The position numbers and the translations under genes are program-made. DNA of 64,000 nucleotides, taken from contig JBDWQJ010000007.1 in the NCBI GenBank assembly GCA_039986595.1, forward strand, positions 248,001 through 312,000. Reading direction: 5' to 3'. The DNA is from Lentilitoribacter sp039986595. GTDB lineage: Bacteria > Pseudomonadota > Alphaproteobacteria > Rhizobiales > Rhizobiaceae. Shown piece after piece: positions 18,320 to 28,006 of the stretch (positions are counted from its first letter, which is position 1; every line of letters begins with the position of its first letter). A model generated the notes under the pieces. That model did no database searches and was not told the DNA's origin. It worked only from the letters and a program-made list of their open reading frames with translations.

Positions 18320-18919
18320 ATGGCCTTTGTACTGCCCGATCTACCTTATGACTATGATGCGCTTGCACCCTACATGTCGCGCGAGACGCTCGAATTTCAC
18401 CACGATAAGCACCACAATGCTTATGTGACGAAAGGCAACGAATTGGCAGAAGCAGCTGGCATGGCTGATTTGTCTCTTGAAGAAATCGTGAAAAAATCAC
18501 ACGGCACAAATGCTGGTTTGTTTAACAATGCAGGCCAGCACTATAACCATATCCATTTCTGGAAATGGATGAAAAAAGATGGCGGCGGCACATCACTTCC
18601 AGCTGCTTTGCAAAAAGCAATTGATAGCGATCTTGGTGGTTATGATAAATTCCGCGCAGACTTCATCAATGCTGGTATGACACAATTTGGTTCAGGTTGG
18701 GCTTGGCTTGCCGTTAAAGATGGTAAACTTGAAGTTATGAAAACACCAAATGGCGAAAATCCACTTGTCATGGGTGCTTCACCAATCCTTGGCTGTGATG
18801 TGTGGGAACACTCATACTACATTGACTACCGCAATGCGCGTCCAAAATACCTAGAAGCTTTCGTCGATAACATGATCAACTGGGATTATGTTCTAGAAAT
18901 GTACGAAGCTGCTAGCTAA
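18320..18919 (+). CDS. sodB: Superoxide dismutase, Fe type
   Basis: A 199-residue Fe/Mn-family superoxide dismutase that removes superoxide in the cytoplasm. The metal ligands are visible: His in EFHHDKHHNAY, His in HYNHIHFW, and Asp and His in CDVWEHSYYIDYRN. The glutamine in LFNNAGQHYNHIHFW, at the position typical of iron enzymes, and the lack of the second Gln found in manganese enzymes point to the Fe type, though such enzymes can be cambialistic in this class. The chosen ATG at 18320 lies 6 bases after GGAG (18310-18313); a TTG 12 bases upstream overlaps that site. It is monocistronic, ended by a strong terminator. Confidence 0.95.
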   Translation: MAFVLPDLPYDYDALAPYMSRETLEFHHDKHHNAYVTKGNELAEAAGMADLSLEEIVKKSHGTNAGLFNNAGQHYNHIHFWKWMKKDGGGTSLPAALQKAIDSDLGGYDKFRADFINAGMTQFGSGWAWLAVKDGKLEVMKTPNGENPLVMGASPILGCDVWEHSYYIDYRNARPKYLEAFVDNMINWDYVLEMYEAAS

Positions 18920-18934
18920 GTTATATTAAATTCT

Positions 18935-18973
18935 AAAAACCCGGGGCTGCTGATATGCGACCCCGGGTTTTTT
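18935..18973 (+). terminator. Strong bidirectional intrinsic terminator after sodB
   Basis: A 12-bp perfect stem, AAAAACCCGGGG (18935-18946) with CCCCGGGTTTTT (18961-18972), and a 14-base loop. It ends in a run of T on the + strand and, because of the A-run on its left, can also act on the - strand. Confidence 0.9.
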
Positions 18974-19027
18974 ATGTCTTGCACAAATCAAATGATCCAG
19001 CAGATTGGATCTTGTGTTGATCTCATA

Positions 19028-19064
19028 TAAAAAGCCCCGGCTTGATGGATATCAAAACGGGGCT
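19028..19064 (-). terminator. Terminator of the downstream TadG-like gene
   Basis: AGCCCCG (19033-19039) pairs with CGGGGCT (19058-19064). On the - strand the stem is followed by a T-run (19030-19033), so it terminates transcription coming from the TadG-like gene that ends at 19088. Confidence 0.8.
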
Positions 19065-19087
19065 GTGTATTTTCAGTCAGAAGGTGA

Positions 19088-20536
19088 TTAATGTGTAAGT
19101 CTTGTCAAATTGGTTGATGTAGATTTACCAATTCTCTCAAATGCAGCGATAAGCTCGTCTGCTGTTTCCGGTTCAAAGTAATCCTCACTGGATGTAGCGC
19201 AATAAGACAATAACTGTTGCCCGCGCGATGGTGCGGCAAATGCCACAGCAAAAATGCGAATACCCTCACTTTTTGCGGTGTCACAAATTGCCTTTGTTGC
19301 CGTATCATCGCTTGTTCGATTGTTGGAACCATCGGTCATGAACAAGATAAATTTATCAGGGTTGGTCTGACCATTTTTTGCCGTATGAGCGATGTCTTCT
19401 GCTGTATTGGATGCTTTGAGTTGATCATAAGCCCATTTAACAGATTTCGTTGAAGCTGTTCCACCAGAGGCATACATATCTTCAATATAGGTTGCAGCTG
19501 AACCTGTACCCCATTCCATATTTGTTGTGCCGCGGATATAGCTTGAATAGGCACTCAATCCGGTCCGAACATAGGTTGCGGTCGGGTCAGCTGTATTTAA
19601 TTGAGCAAACAGCGCAGCTGCAGCATCCTGCAAGGCTTCAATTTTCTTTGTCGGCTGATAATATGAAATTATCGTGCGAATATTGTCAGCGAGTGTTTCC
19701 TGATCAGAAAATTTCGACCCCAAAGATGCGCGACGACAGATCTTTTTAGCTTGTCCGTTATTCATGGAACCGAGGTTTAAGCTATTTAGGAAATGAGCTT
19801 TTGCAGTTGCATTTGTCGACATGCCTTGACAGTCATGCCATGAATAGTTTTCGGCAATCCATTTGACCTGCCATGAATCCAGCCCGTTTGTTCCCATAAC
19901 AGTCGATATGGCATTGGCAACTTTAGTCGCCTGATTGCCGGAGATGTCTAGCGCTGCCTCGATATCATCGATCGTTGCCTGCGAATTTGGCAATTGCCAA
20001 CCCATGGAACCAGATACATCAACAACGAGGCCAAGTGAAAGTGCACCTTGAATTTCTTCTGTACCTGCTGTCGCACCAGAAGCAATTGTAACACTCATTT
20101 CGTTCTTACCAAATAGTGAAGCAAGCGGAGTTGTGTCTTGAGTGGCAGTGCCGCCTATATCGACGTTATAAGTTGTCACGCCATTATCAACTATCTTCGC
20201 AACGCTGATCTGGGGTGTGATGACCAAATTTGAGAAGCGACTTGTGTCGCTTTCCATTTGGGCAAGCAACAGTTTAGACGCAAAATCCTCAGCGTCATCT
20301 ATATCAAGCGTGCCTTTGTTGATCCGCGTTGCAACTGCTAAAGAAACAGAATCTGTTGCTGCCTGCATTCGACCTTTTAATGCTGCCAAATTAACAACAT
20401 CGAGAGACATACTCGCGCCGAGCAAAAGTACTGGCGTGAAAATAGCTGCCATCATCGCAAAATTTCCGCGCTTACAATTTTTAAGCGCTGTGAAACCACG
20501 AAGTTGAGATAGTCTTGTTTTAATTGTCTTTTTCAT
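19088..20536 (-). CDS. TadG-like protein with von Willebrand A domain (copy 1)
   Basis: A 482-residue secreted or membrane-anchored protein of the TadE/TadG group. After a basic N-terminus comes the Tad-like segment GNFAMMAAIFTPVLLLGASMSLDVVNLAALKGRMQAATDSV, a prepilin-like helix at residues ~25-65. A von Willebrand A domain follows, with its metal site visible as VVDVSGSMG (DxSxS) and LFMTDGSNN. The region between those motifs carries two cysteines near NYSWHDC and KKICRR. By family it belongs to tight-adherence (Flp) pilus or related surface assembly. I chose ATG at 20536, with a GGGG ribosome site just upstream; an in-frame TTG lies four codons earlier. A similar gene lies immediately upstream, so the two are tandem paralogues. 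No other tad genes are in the window. Confidence 0.85.
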   Translation of the reverse strand: MKKTIKTRLSQLRGFTALKNCKRGNFAMMAAIFTPVLLLGASMSLDVVNLAALKGRMQAATDSVSLAVATRINKGTLDIDDAEDFASKLLLAQMESDTSRFSNLVITPQISVAKIVDNGVTTYNVDIGGTATQDTTPLASLFGKNEMSVTIASGATAGTEEIQGALSLGLVVDVSGSMGWQLPNSQATIDDIEAALDISGNQATKVANAISTVMGTNGLDSWQVKWIAENYSWHDCQGMSTNATAKAHFLNSLNLGSMNNGQAKKICRRASLGSKFSDQETLADNIRTIISYYQPTKKIEALQDAAAALFAQLNTADPTATYVRTGLSAYSSYIRGTTNMEWGTGSAATYIEDMYASGGTASTKSVKWAYDQLKASNTAEDIAHTAKNGQTNPDKFILFMTDGSNNRTSDDTATKAICDTAKSEGIRIFAVAFAAPSRGQQLLSYCATSSEDYFEPETADELIAAFERIGKSTSTNLTRLTH

Positions 20537-20708
20537 ATTACCCCACAAGCCCGAAGGCTCTTATTTAAAGCCAGACAAGCTGGCAAAAATAATTTTAATT
20601 GTGGGGTAGTGTACTAGGCATTGATAAAAAAATGCCTAGCAAGCATGATTAAATAAATCTCAAACGAGTAGGTAAAATTCGAGTTAATTTAGTCAACACG
20701 GTTTAGTT

Positions 20709-22154
20709 TTAGTTGATCAATCTTGTCGAAGATTCTGATGCGTCTGAACCAATAGTCGTAAATACAGATATAAGTTCGGCAGCGGATTCAGGTTCGAAAT
20801 AGTAATCTGACGTCGGCTCTGAGGCGCAGTATTCAAGAAGTTCCTGGCCACCTGATGGTGCAGCAAAAGCAACTGAATAAATTATAATACCATCAGCTTT
20901 TGCCTGATCGCAGTATGACTTGGTCGATGTGTCATCACTGCTCCTGTTGTTGTCGCCATCGGTCATAAACAGCATGTAACGATCAGGATTCACACCGTGC
21001 TTGCTGGCGTGTTCTGTTACCTCAGTTGTATTAGATGATTTAAGCTGATCATAACTCCACTTGACAGCATCAGTGGACGCAGTGCCGCCGCTAGCAGTCA
21101 GTGAAGACGCAAAGCTTGTGGCAGATGCTACGCCCCATTCCATGTCCTTATACCCTTTAACACTGCTTGCATAAGAGATGATGCCAGTCCTTGTATAATC
21201 TGCATCTGGGTCGGCTGAACTGATTTGCGCGAACAAGCTTGCCGCTGCAGTTTTTAACGCCTCGATCTTACTTGTAGATATGTTTGCTGTAACAGTTGAA
21301 ATATTTGTAACTAAAGCAGATTGGGTCGTTCCGTTATATGTTCCGGCATACGTTGGATATGCGCAATACAAGTAGGCTGAGTAGTCACTATCAGATGTCG
21401 GCTTGCCTATGGCTTGAAGGAAGGTGTTTTTGTCACCTTTTCCATTGTAAAAATCAACGCAATCTGATGTCGTATAGTTTTCCAGAATGTAAACTAAGTT
21501 TTCTTCAGTAAGACCGTAAGTGTTCATGACTGTACTGATATAGCTCATGATTGTACTCGCCTGACTGCTTGTCACACTCAAAGTTGATTGAATGGCCGAA
21601 ACGGAGCCGCCAGTTTGACCGCTCATGGAGCCTGAAACATCAACAATCACTGCCATAGAGAATGCATTAATTTCTTCATCGATTTTTGTCGTTGCAGTTG
21701 ATGTCGTCGTAACAGACATTGTGCTTTTACCAAAAAACCTTGCAAGCGGTGTGGTATTTTGGCTTGCAGTGCCACCAATCTGAACATCCCAAGCCGATTG
21801 CGCTTCGGTGCTTTTATCAACTATGTTAAATGTTGGGACAACTGAGAGATTTAAAAAGCGCTCCTCCTCGCTCGACATCTGCGCTAAAAGAAGAGAACTT
21901 GCAAAGCTTTCTGCATCATCAATTGACAAATTGCCATTTACAATGCGTGTCGCAACTGCAAGCGAAACCGAATCTGAGGCAGCTTGTAAACGTCCCTTAA
22001 GGGCTGACATGTTTGCCACATCAAGCGCAAGGCTACCTGCAACCAATACCACAGGAGAAACCACTGCAGTTAGCATGGCAAAGTTACCTTTGCGACAAAT
22101 TCCAAAGTCTTTAAACTTTTGCACAGCTTTTGGCAGAAGGGTGTTCTTAATCAT
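20709..22154 (-). CDS. TadG-like protein with von Willebrand A domain (copy 2)
   Basis: A 481-residue paralogue of the adjacent downstream gene, with the same order: basic N-terminus, Tad-like helix (GNFAMLTAVVSPVVLVAGSLALDVANMSALKGRLQAASDSV), then a von Willebrand A domain with IVDVSGSMSG and LFMTDGDNN. The two proteins are clearly alike at both ends. Between the DxSxS site and KIEALKTAAASLFAQ they differ strongly, and this copy has its cysteines in TTSDCVDFYNG and YLYCAYPTYAG. ATG at 22154 follows GGAG by six bases; a longer reading start at 22232 would add 26 unlikely residues. Role by family: tight-adherence pilus or surface-adhesion assembly; the specific role is unknown. Confidence 0.85.
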   Translation of the reverse strand: MIKNTLLPKAVQKFKDFGICRKGNFAMLTAVVSPVVLVAGSLALDVANMSALKGRLQAASDSVSLAVATRIVNGNLSIDDAESFASSLLLAQMSSEEERFLNLSVVPTFNIVDKSTEAQSAWDVQIGGTASQNTTPLARFFGKSTMSVTTTSTATTKIDEEINAFSMAVIVDVSGSMSGQTGGSVSAIQSTLSVTSSQASTIMSYISTVMNTYGLTEENLVYILENYTTSDCVDFYNGKGDKNTFLQAIGKPTSDSDYSAYLYCAYPTYAGTYNGTTQSALVTNISTVTANISTSKIEALKTAAASLFAQISSADPDADYTRTGIISYASSVKGYKDMEWGVASATSFASSLTASGGTASTDAVKWSYDQLKSSNTTEVTEHASKHGVNPDRYMLFMTDGDNNRSSDDTSTKSYCDQAKADGIIIYSVAFAAPSGGQELLEYCASEPTSDYYFEPESAAELISVFTTIGSDASESSTRLIN

Positions 22155-22325
22155 CGGGCGCTCCAAGTATGGTCCAGAGCTGCAATCATTGCAGCGAGAA
22201 TTATCATGATTACCCCGCCCCCGAGGTTTCATTAGATATCTGGCAAACTACTTGAGAGAAATGAAGATTTTGCTAGTTTATATGATTAATACAACTTCAA
22301 ATTGATCGCGAAAATTTTAATTAAA

Positions 22326-22363
22326 TGGTCAGAATACTGCCTGGTTTTGAAGCCTTCTGACCA
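22326..22363 (-). terminator. Candidate terminator of oligopeptidase B gene
   Basis: A perfect 9-bp inverted repeat, TGGTCAGAA (22326-22334) and TTCTGACCA (22355-22363), lies 12 bases beyond the oligopeptidase B stop. On the - strand it is followed by a TTTAATTAAAATTTT tract. The 20-base loop is long, so this is moderate evidence. Confidence 0.5.
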
Positions 22364-22375
22364 AATATTTCAGTT

Positions 22376-24484
22376 CTATTTTTCAATATTGGCCGTCTTA
22401 AGCGCAAATGCGTATTCAACAGCAATTTCTTCTAAGCGTTGGAACCTTCCGGCAGCACCACCATGTCCAGCACCCATATTTGTTTTGAGCAATATAGGCG
22501 CGTCACCTTGTTGGTTTGCGCGCAATTTTGCAACCCATTTTGCAGGTTCCCAATAGGTGACGCGCGGGTCCGTAAGGCCTGCAAGCGCTAAGATTGGCGG
22601 ATAAGATTTTGCTTCCACATTATCGTATGGCGAGTAGGATGCGATATATTCATAAGCTTCTTGGCTTTCAATTGGGTTCCCCCATTCCGGCCATTCAGGT
22701 GGTGTGAGCGGTAATGTATCATCTAGCATTGTGTTTAATACATCTACAAACGGCACGGCTGCGATCACCCCACCAAATGCGTCAGGTGCCATGTTCACAC
22801 ATGCACCCATCAACATGCCTCCGGCAGATCCACCTTGGGCAACAATACGATCATGACGTGTAAATTTTTCTGCAACAAGATATCGGGCTGCTGCGATAAA
22901 ATCTTCAAATGTATTCTTCTTATTCTCACGCTTGCCATCATCATACCAAGCAAACCCTTTGTCTTTACCGCCACGAATATGGGCAATCGCGTAGACAAAC
23001 CCTCGGTCAACCAACGACAAACAATTGGTGTTAAATGACGCAGGGATGGACATGCCATAAGAACCATATCCGTATAACAGAGCAGGCGCTGATCCATCCA
23101 GCTTAGTGTCTTTATGATAAAGAACGCTCACAGGCACCAATGTGCCATCGTGAGACGGTGCCATAATGCGACGCGTTACGTAATCATTGATATCATGTCC
23201 TGATGGAACTTCCTGCGTTTTAAGTAAATCGCGCGCTCGGGTTGATAAATTATAATCATAAAGTTGCGACGGCGTTGTCATCGATGAATACGAAAAACGC
23301 ACCACATCGGTGTCATATTCCGCAGCACCTGAAAACCCGAGTGAAAACGCTTCTTCGTCAAATTCAATTGAATGAATGTCGCCACTTGTGCGGTCCAAGA
23401 TGTTGATCTTTGGCAAGCCTTCTTCGCGCTCCATCCAAACAAGATGATTTTTATATGCGCCATGGCTGATGATTAAATTGCCTGGTTTATGTGCAACAAC
23501 CTCAGTCCAGTGCTCTTTTTCAGGAGTTGCAAATGGTGCGCGCATGATCTTAAAATCTTTCGCATTGCCATCATTGGTTAGGATGAAAAATTCATCCCCA
23601 CCTTCTGTAAGGTCATATTCAACCCCCGTCTCACGTTTGGCCACAAGTTTTGGCTTTGTCTGTGGTTTGTCAGCCGGAATGAGCCAAATTTCAGACGTTT
23701 CATGATCATGAATGCTAATGTAGATCACGTCGTTTAACGCGCTCTGACCTACGCTCATAAAGTAGCCCGCGTCTTCCTCTTCGTGGATGAGTAAGTCATC
23801 TGATTGATCTGTACCAAGCTTGTGGTAATAGATTTTAGACGGACGATGGTTTTCGTTTAATGCAGTGTAGAAAAACCCAGTTCCCGAAGCGTCCCAAGCA
23901 CCTGATCCACCTGTATTTTCAAGCGTATCGGAAAGATCTGCTTTTGATTTTAAATCGCGAACTCGCAGTGAGAAAAACTCAGATCCCTTGTCATCATATC
24001 CCCACAATCCGAGCGAATGATCGGGAGATGCAGAGATGCCGCCAAGCCGGAAGTAGTCTTTACCTTTTGCTTCGTCATCACCATTGAGCAAGATTTCTTT
24101 GTCACCACTATCCTTGTCGGCATCACGGGGAATACGGAAATAGTGAGGTTGTTCGCCGCCCGTGACAAATTCAACGCCGTAAGCAAAAGGCCCGTCTTTT
24201 ACTGGGATTGATGTATCATCCTCTTTGATGCGACCTTTCATTTCACCAAATAAAGACTTTTGTAGCTCTTCGGTGTCCTTAAGGGCGGCTTCCTGAAATT
24301 CGTTTTCAGCTTCCAAATAATCACAAATGTTTGTGTCCAGAACGCTTGGATCTTGAAATACCTCTTGCCAATTATCAGCGCGCAGCCACGCATAATCATC
24401 TGTTCGCGTGATGCCATGACGGGTATCTGTATGAGGCTTAATATCAGCGATGGGGGCTTTGGAAAGGTTTGAAAATACGCTCAA
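22376..24484 (-). CDS. ptrB: Oligopeptidase B (prolyl oligopeptidase family S9)
   Basis: A 702-residue cytoplasmic serine peptidase that cleaves short peptides after basic residues. The N-terminal ~420 residues form a beta-propeller (DYAWLRADNWQEV near the start, then SWDHVG-like blades). The catalytic alpha/beta-hydrolase domain has GGSAGGMLMGA with the nucleophile serine near residue 553, the acidic residue in GLTDPRVTYWEPAKW, and the histidine in MGAGHGGAAGR. Length matches the family. It is monocistronic, with a candidate terminator after the stop, and msrB lies upstream on the same strand about 75 bases away. Confidence 0.93.
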   Translation of the reverse strand: MSVFSNLSKAPIADIKPHTDTRHGITRTDDYAWLRADNWQEVFQDPSVLDTNICDYLEAENEFQEAALKDTEELQKSLFGEMKGRIKEDDTSIPVKDGPFAYGVEFVTGGEQPHYFRIPRDADKDSGDKEILLNGDDEAKGKDYFRLGGISASPDHSLGLWGYDDKGSEFFSLRVRDLKSKADLSDTLENTGGSGAWDASGTGFFYTALNENHRPSKIYYHKLGTDQSDDLLIHEEEDAGYFMSVGQSALNDVIYISIHDHETSEIWLIPADKPQTKPKLVAKRETGVEYDLTEGGDEFFILTNDGNAKDFKIMRAPFATPEKEHWTEVVAHKPGNLIISHGAYKNHLVWMEREEGLPKINILDRTSGDIHSIEFDEEAFSLGFSGAAEYDTDVVRFSYSSMTTPSQLYDYNLSTRARDLLKTQEVPSGHDINDYVTRRIMAPSHDGTLVPVSVLYHKDTKLDGSAPALLYGYGSYGMSIPASFNTNCLSLVDRGFVYAIAHIRGGKDKGFAWYDDGKRENKKNTFEDFIAAARYLVAEKFTRHDRIVAQGGSAGGMLMGACVNMAPDAFGGVIAAVPFVDVLNTMLDDTLPLTPPEWPEWGNPIESQEAYEYIASYSPYDNVEAKSYPPILALAGLTDPRVTYWEPAKWVAKLRANQQGDAPILLKTNMGAGHGGAAGRFQRLEEIAVEYAFALKTANIEK

Positions 24485-24559
24485 GGCGGCACTCCGGTAT
24501 GAAAATTTCTTGAAATGGAAATGGCAGCCGATCGGCTGCCAAAATGAGATGTTTTATGA

Positions 24560-24973
24560 TTATTCGTCTTCGGCTTCGAAATCAAGCACAGCACCATTCA
24601 TGCAGTATCGCAATCCGGTTGGGTGAGGGCCATCTGGAAAAACGTGGCCTAAATGGCTGTCACAGACAGCGCATCTGACCTCTGTTCGCTTCATGAAAAA
24701 CGAACGATCTGTGTGTTCCGAAACGGCTTCTTCGTTCAACGGTGCAAAATAGCTTGGCCAGCCTGTGCCTGAATCAAATTTGGCCTCAGAAGAGAACAGT
24801 TCAGTTTGGCAGCCAACACAACGATAGATACCTTTTTGCTTATTATCATTTAAGGGGGAGGTAAACGCACGTTCTGTGCCATGTTTTCGAGCGATCTTAT
24901 ACTGCTCTGGGGTCAGGCGCTCACGCCATTGGGCATCACTTAAGACCAGTTTATCAACAATTTTGTCAGACAT
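24560..24973 (-). CDS. msrB: Peptide-methionine (R)-S-oxide reductase
   Basis: A 137-residue repair enzyme that reduces methionine-R-sulfoxide in proteins with thioredoxin. The zinc-binding pairs CVGC and CAVC are visible, as are the family hallmarks KFDSGTGWPSYFAP and GHVFPDGPHPTGLRYCMNGAVL, which holds the catalytic cysteine. ATG at 24973 is preceded by AGGAGA; a start at 25030 would add 19 residues without support. It is divergent from the Mrp operon, and the ~170-base region between them must hold both promoters. Confidence 0.94.
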   Translation of the reverse strand: MSDKIVDKLVLSDAQWRERLTPEQYKIARKHGTERAFTSPLNDNKQKGIYRCVGCQTELFSSEAKFDSGTGWPSYFAPLNEEAVSEHTDRSFFMKRTEVRCAVCDSHLGHVFPDGPHPTGLRYCMNGAVLDFEAEDE

Positions 24974-25080
24974 TTTTATCTCCTGGTTTCTATTACGTAT
25001 ATAAATAAGTATCAGTTCGATCTCCTGCAATGCTGAACCTACATTTTGTGCTGAAAATCGGTAATTCTACCCTTGTACTT

Positions 25081-25086
25081 TTGACA
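25081..25086 (+). promoter_or_regulatory. Candidate -35 element of the Mrp operon
   Basis: A perfect TTGACA lies here, with AT-rich candidates for the -10 element at about 25105-25115 at a spacing somewhat longer than ideal. If real, it argues for the downstream ATG 25146 as the mrpA start, since the GTG at 25101 would fall inside the promoter. Confidence 0.3.
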
Positions 25087-25145
25087 GCCGCCCCCTAATT
25101 GTGAAACTAATATATTTAGGGCTTTTGCTCGGAGGTGGAGTTTTA

Positions 25146-27590
25146 ATGTTTGGTGATGCCAATGGCATGATGATGTTTGCAATGTTGTTGCCGTTTTTGG
25201 CTGCTATTATTGCTCCGAAACTCACTCAAATAATGGGTTCAAAAGCAGCCTGGGTGCTTGCAATTGCACCTGCCTTTATCTTTTTGCACATTGCTGGTTT
25301 TTTACCGCAGGTCGCTTTAATCGGCACAAGCCCTGAACATCCGCCAATTACGGGTGGCTATCTCTGGGTTCCTGAGTTTTTTGTCAGCTTCTCTTGGTTT
25401 ATTGATGGGCTTTCTGCAACATTTGCATTGCTAATTTCAGGTATTGGTACCTTCATTATTTTGTATGCAGGCGGATATCTTGGCAATCATGCGCAACTCG
25501 GCAGGTTTTTCTCATTCTTGTTTTTATTCATGGGCGCAATGCTTGGGGTTGTGTTGGCTGATAGCTTCTTCACCTTCTTCATCTATTGGGAGCTGACATC
25601 GATCACCTCGTTCTTGTTGATTGGCTTTAATCACAAAAGTTCAGCGTCTCGCAGGTCTGCAATCCAGGCGCTTGTCATAACAGGCGGCGGCGGGTTAGCT
25701 TTAATGGCTGGATTGATCGTGTTGTGGCTCACAACCGGAACAAACAGCTTTTCGTTCATGTTAGCTTCTGCTGAAAGCGTGACGTTCTACAATGAATATC
25801 TAACGCAAAGCCCATTCTACTTGGCGCTTTTGCTGCTGATTTTGGGCGGCGCATTTACAAAGTCAGCTCAGTTTCCGTTCCATTTCTGGCTGCCAAATGC
25901 CATGGAAGCACCTACGCCTGTATCCGCCTATCTGCATTCGGCGACAATGGTTAAAGCAGGCATTTATTTGCTTATGAGGCTCAATCCAGTTTTGGGTGGC
26001 ACGACAGAGTGGCTCACTATTTTGCCAATATTTGGTGGCGCAACGCTTATCATCGGCACATTGCTTGCAATTCGTCAGACCGACCTAAAGCTCATGCTCG
26101 CATATACGACAGTATCGTCTCTCGGGCTTTTGGTAATGCTAATTGGTTTCGGCACCGAAAAAGCTATTGCAGCTGCAGTTCTTTATCTCGTTGCGCACTC
26201 GTTGTTTAAAGGCGCATTGTTCATGGTCGCAGGTATTATCGATCATGAGGCCGGAACGCGCGATATCACCAAGTTGGGTGGTTTGCGAAAAGCCATGCCG
26301 ATAACCTTTGGCGCGGCACTTGTTGCGGCGATCTCAATGGCAGGCTTGCCTCCTTTGTTTGGCTTTCTTGCCAAAGAAGAAATCTATTATGCGTTAATTG
26401 GTGCCGATGCTTGGTCTACTGCTTTCACAGTTATTGCGATCGTCGGTAATGGCTTAATGTTTGTGGTTGGTTTTGCCGTGGCGTTAAAACCATTCCTCGG
26501 CAAGAAAGTCGATACACCGAAGCAGGCTCATGAAGGACCACCTTTATTGTGGCTTGGACCCGTTGTCTTGGGTGCAATCGCGGTATTGGCAGGTGTGTTT
26601 TCAAGTGTCAGCCATTTCTATATTTCAAACCCGATGAGTTCGGCTGTCTGGGGAAGCATAGTTGAAATTGATCTTTCACTTGCAGCTTTGTTCCACCCAA
26701 GCTTGCCGCTTTTATTGTCGGCAATCACCGTCGCATTTGGCGTGCTCGCTTATAAGAATATCGATCGCTTGCGCTCTGCAATTGATAAATTCTACAACTG
26801 GTTTTGTGGTGGTTGGGGGCCAGATAAAGGCTTTGATCAATTCATATCTGGCATCGTGCGTTTGTCTTTTGCGATTACCAGCAGAATTCAAACAGGTCGT
26901 TTAGAAGTTTATATGACCATCACATTTGCGATCATTGCAGTTTCGCTGTTCGTCCCAATGTGGGTGTATGACGAATTCCCTGATATGCCAGATTTCACCG
27001 GTGAAGTGAATTTCTATGAAGCGGCGATTATGGGTATATTGATCCTTGGTCTTTTAGCTGTGATTTACGCAAAAGATCGTCTCACTGCGATTGTGTCCTT
27101 GGGTATTCAGGGCTTTGCCGTTGCGGTTCTGTTTATGCTGTTTGGTGCGCCGGATCTATCCTTTACCCAGTTTATGGTTGAGACGCTTTCGGTTGTTATT
27201 CTTGCGCTTGTGATGACGAGGCTTAAACTCACAGCAGCTGATCATCGTTCTTGGCGGCAGGTGATTATCGATGGAACAATTGCACTGGCATGCGGTGTGG
27301 GCTTTATGCTGTACCTCATGCGCGTAACTCAAGGTAAATTTGATCCATATCTGTCTGAATTCTTCTCGGCCTATTCGAAAATCATCGCCAATGGAACAAA
27401 TGTTGTGAACGTTATTTTGGTGGATTTCCGCGGAACAGATACTTGGGGTGAAATTGCCGTGGTGATGGTGGCAGGTCTTGCGGTACTTGCGCTTGTTCGT
27501 ATTCGTCCTCATCAAACAGTGGTTGCTGATAACGATCCGGACGCACATACAAACGAGGATATTTTGACCAAAGCGGAGGCTTCCAAATGA
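25146..27590 (+). CDS. mrpA: Na+(K+)/H+ antiporter subunit A (MrpA/MnhA/PhaA)
   Basis: The largest subunit (about 814 residues) of a Mrp-type monovalent cation/proton antiporter in the inner membrane, related to NuoL of complex I. About 20 hydrophobic helices are apparent. Family hallmarks are FFIYWELTSITSFLLIGF with the essential glutamate, AMEAPTPVSAYLHSATMVKAG, the HSLFKGALFMVAGIIDHEAGTRD segment with lysine and histidine of the proton path, and a C-terminal MbhD/MbhE-like part (YAKDRLTAIVSLGIQGFAV, FGAPDLSFTQFMVETLSV). ATG 25146 has GGAG five bases upstream, and the GTG at 25101 lacks a good site. It is the first of seven overlapping or abutting genes (A-G). Likely role: sodium or alkali tolerance and pH homeostasis. 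Confidence 0.92.
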   Translation: MFGDANGMMMFAMLLPFLAAIIAPKLTQIMGSKAAWVLAIAPAFIFLHIAGFLPQVALIGTSPEHPPITGGYLWVPEFFVSFSWFIDGLSATFALLISGIGTFIILYAGGYLGNHAQLGRFFSFLFLFMGAMLGVVLADSFFTFFIYWELTSITSFLLIGFNHKSSASRRSAIQALVITGGGGLALMAGLIVLWLTTGTNSFSFMLASAESVTFYNEYLTQSPFYLALLLLILGGAFTKSAQFPFHFWLPNAMEAPTPVSAYLHSATMVKAGIYLLMRLNPVLGGTTEWLTILPIFGGATLIIGTLLAIRQTDLKLMLAYTTVSSLGLLVMLIGFGTEKAIAAAVLYLVAHSLFKGALFMVAGIIDHEAGTRDITKLGGLRKAMPITFGAALVAAISMAGLPPLFGFLAKEEIYYALIGADAWSTAFTVIAIVGNGLMFVVGFAVALKPFLGKKVDTPKQAHEGPPLLWLGPVVLGAIAVLAGVFSSVSHFYISNPMSSAVWGSIVEIDLSLAALFHPSLPLLLSAITVAFGVLAYKNIDRLRSAIDKFYNWFCGGWGPDKGFDQFISGIVRLSFAITSRIQTGRLEVYMTITFAIIAVSLFVPMWVYDEFPDMPDFTGEVNFYEAAIMGILILGLLAVIYAKDRLTAIVSLGIQGFAVAVLFMLFGAPDLSFTQFMVETLSVVILALVMTRLKLTAADHRSWRQVIIDGTIALACGVGFMLYLMRVTQGKFDPYLSEFFSAYSKIIANGTNVVNVILVDFRGTDTWGEIAVVMVAGLAVLALVRIRPHQTVVADNDPDAHTNEDILTKAEASK

Positions 27591-28006
27591 GAACTTTGAT
27601 TTTCAAAACGGCAGCGCCTTATCTCGCAAGTTTAATGATATTATTTTCAATATTTGTCCTCCTGCGCGGTCATAATGAGCCTGGTGGTGGATTTATTGGC
27701 GGGCTGATAGCGGCATCTGCATTTGCCATCTACGGCATTGCAAATGGTGTGGCACCTGTTCGTAGAGCAATGCATTTTCACCCAATGTCCGTGGCAGCTG
27801 CAGGGCTTTTAATCTCAACCGTCTCTGGTTTGGTTTCCGCCTTTGCAAGTGTTCCATTTATGACCGGGCTTTGGGGTAGTATTTATTTCCTTGGTGAGAA
27901 AATCAAAATCTCGTCCATCTTGTTTTTCGACATTGGTGTTTATCTGGTTGTTGTAGGAGCAATTGCCTCCATTGCACTGGCCCTGGAAGAAAGGGAGCGC
28001 GACTAA
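27587..28006 (+). CDS. mrpB: Na+/H+ antiporter subunit B (MrpB)
   Basis: A 139-residue membrane subunit with four hydrophobic helices. HNEPGGGFIGGLIAASAFAIYGIANG is the MnhB family signature. Its ATG overlaps the mrpA stop by four bases (ATGA), and its stop overlaps the mrpC start, so translation is coupled. In the PhaAB arrangement of some rhizobia A and B are fused; here they are separate genes. Confidence 0.93.
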   Translation: MRTLIFKTAAPYLASLMILFSIFVLLRGHNEPGGGFIGGLIAASAFAIYGIANGVAPVRRAMHFHPMSVAAAGLLISTVSGLVSAFASVPFMTGLWGSIYFLGEKIKISSILFFDIGVYLVVVGAIASIALALEERERD

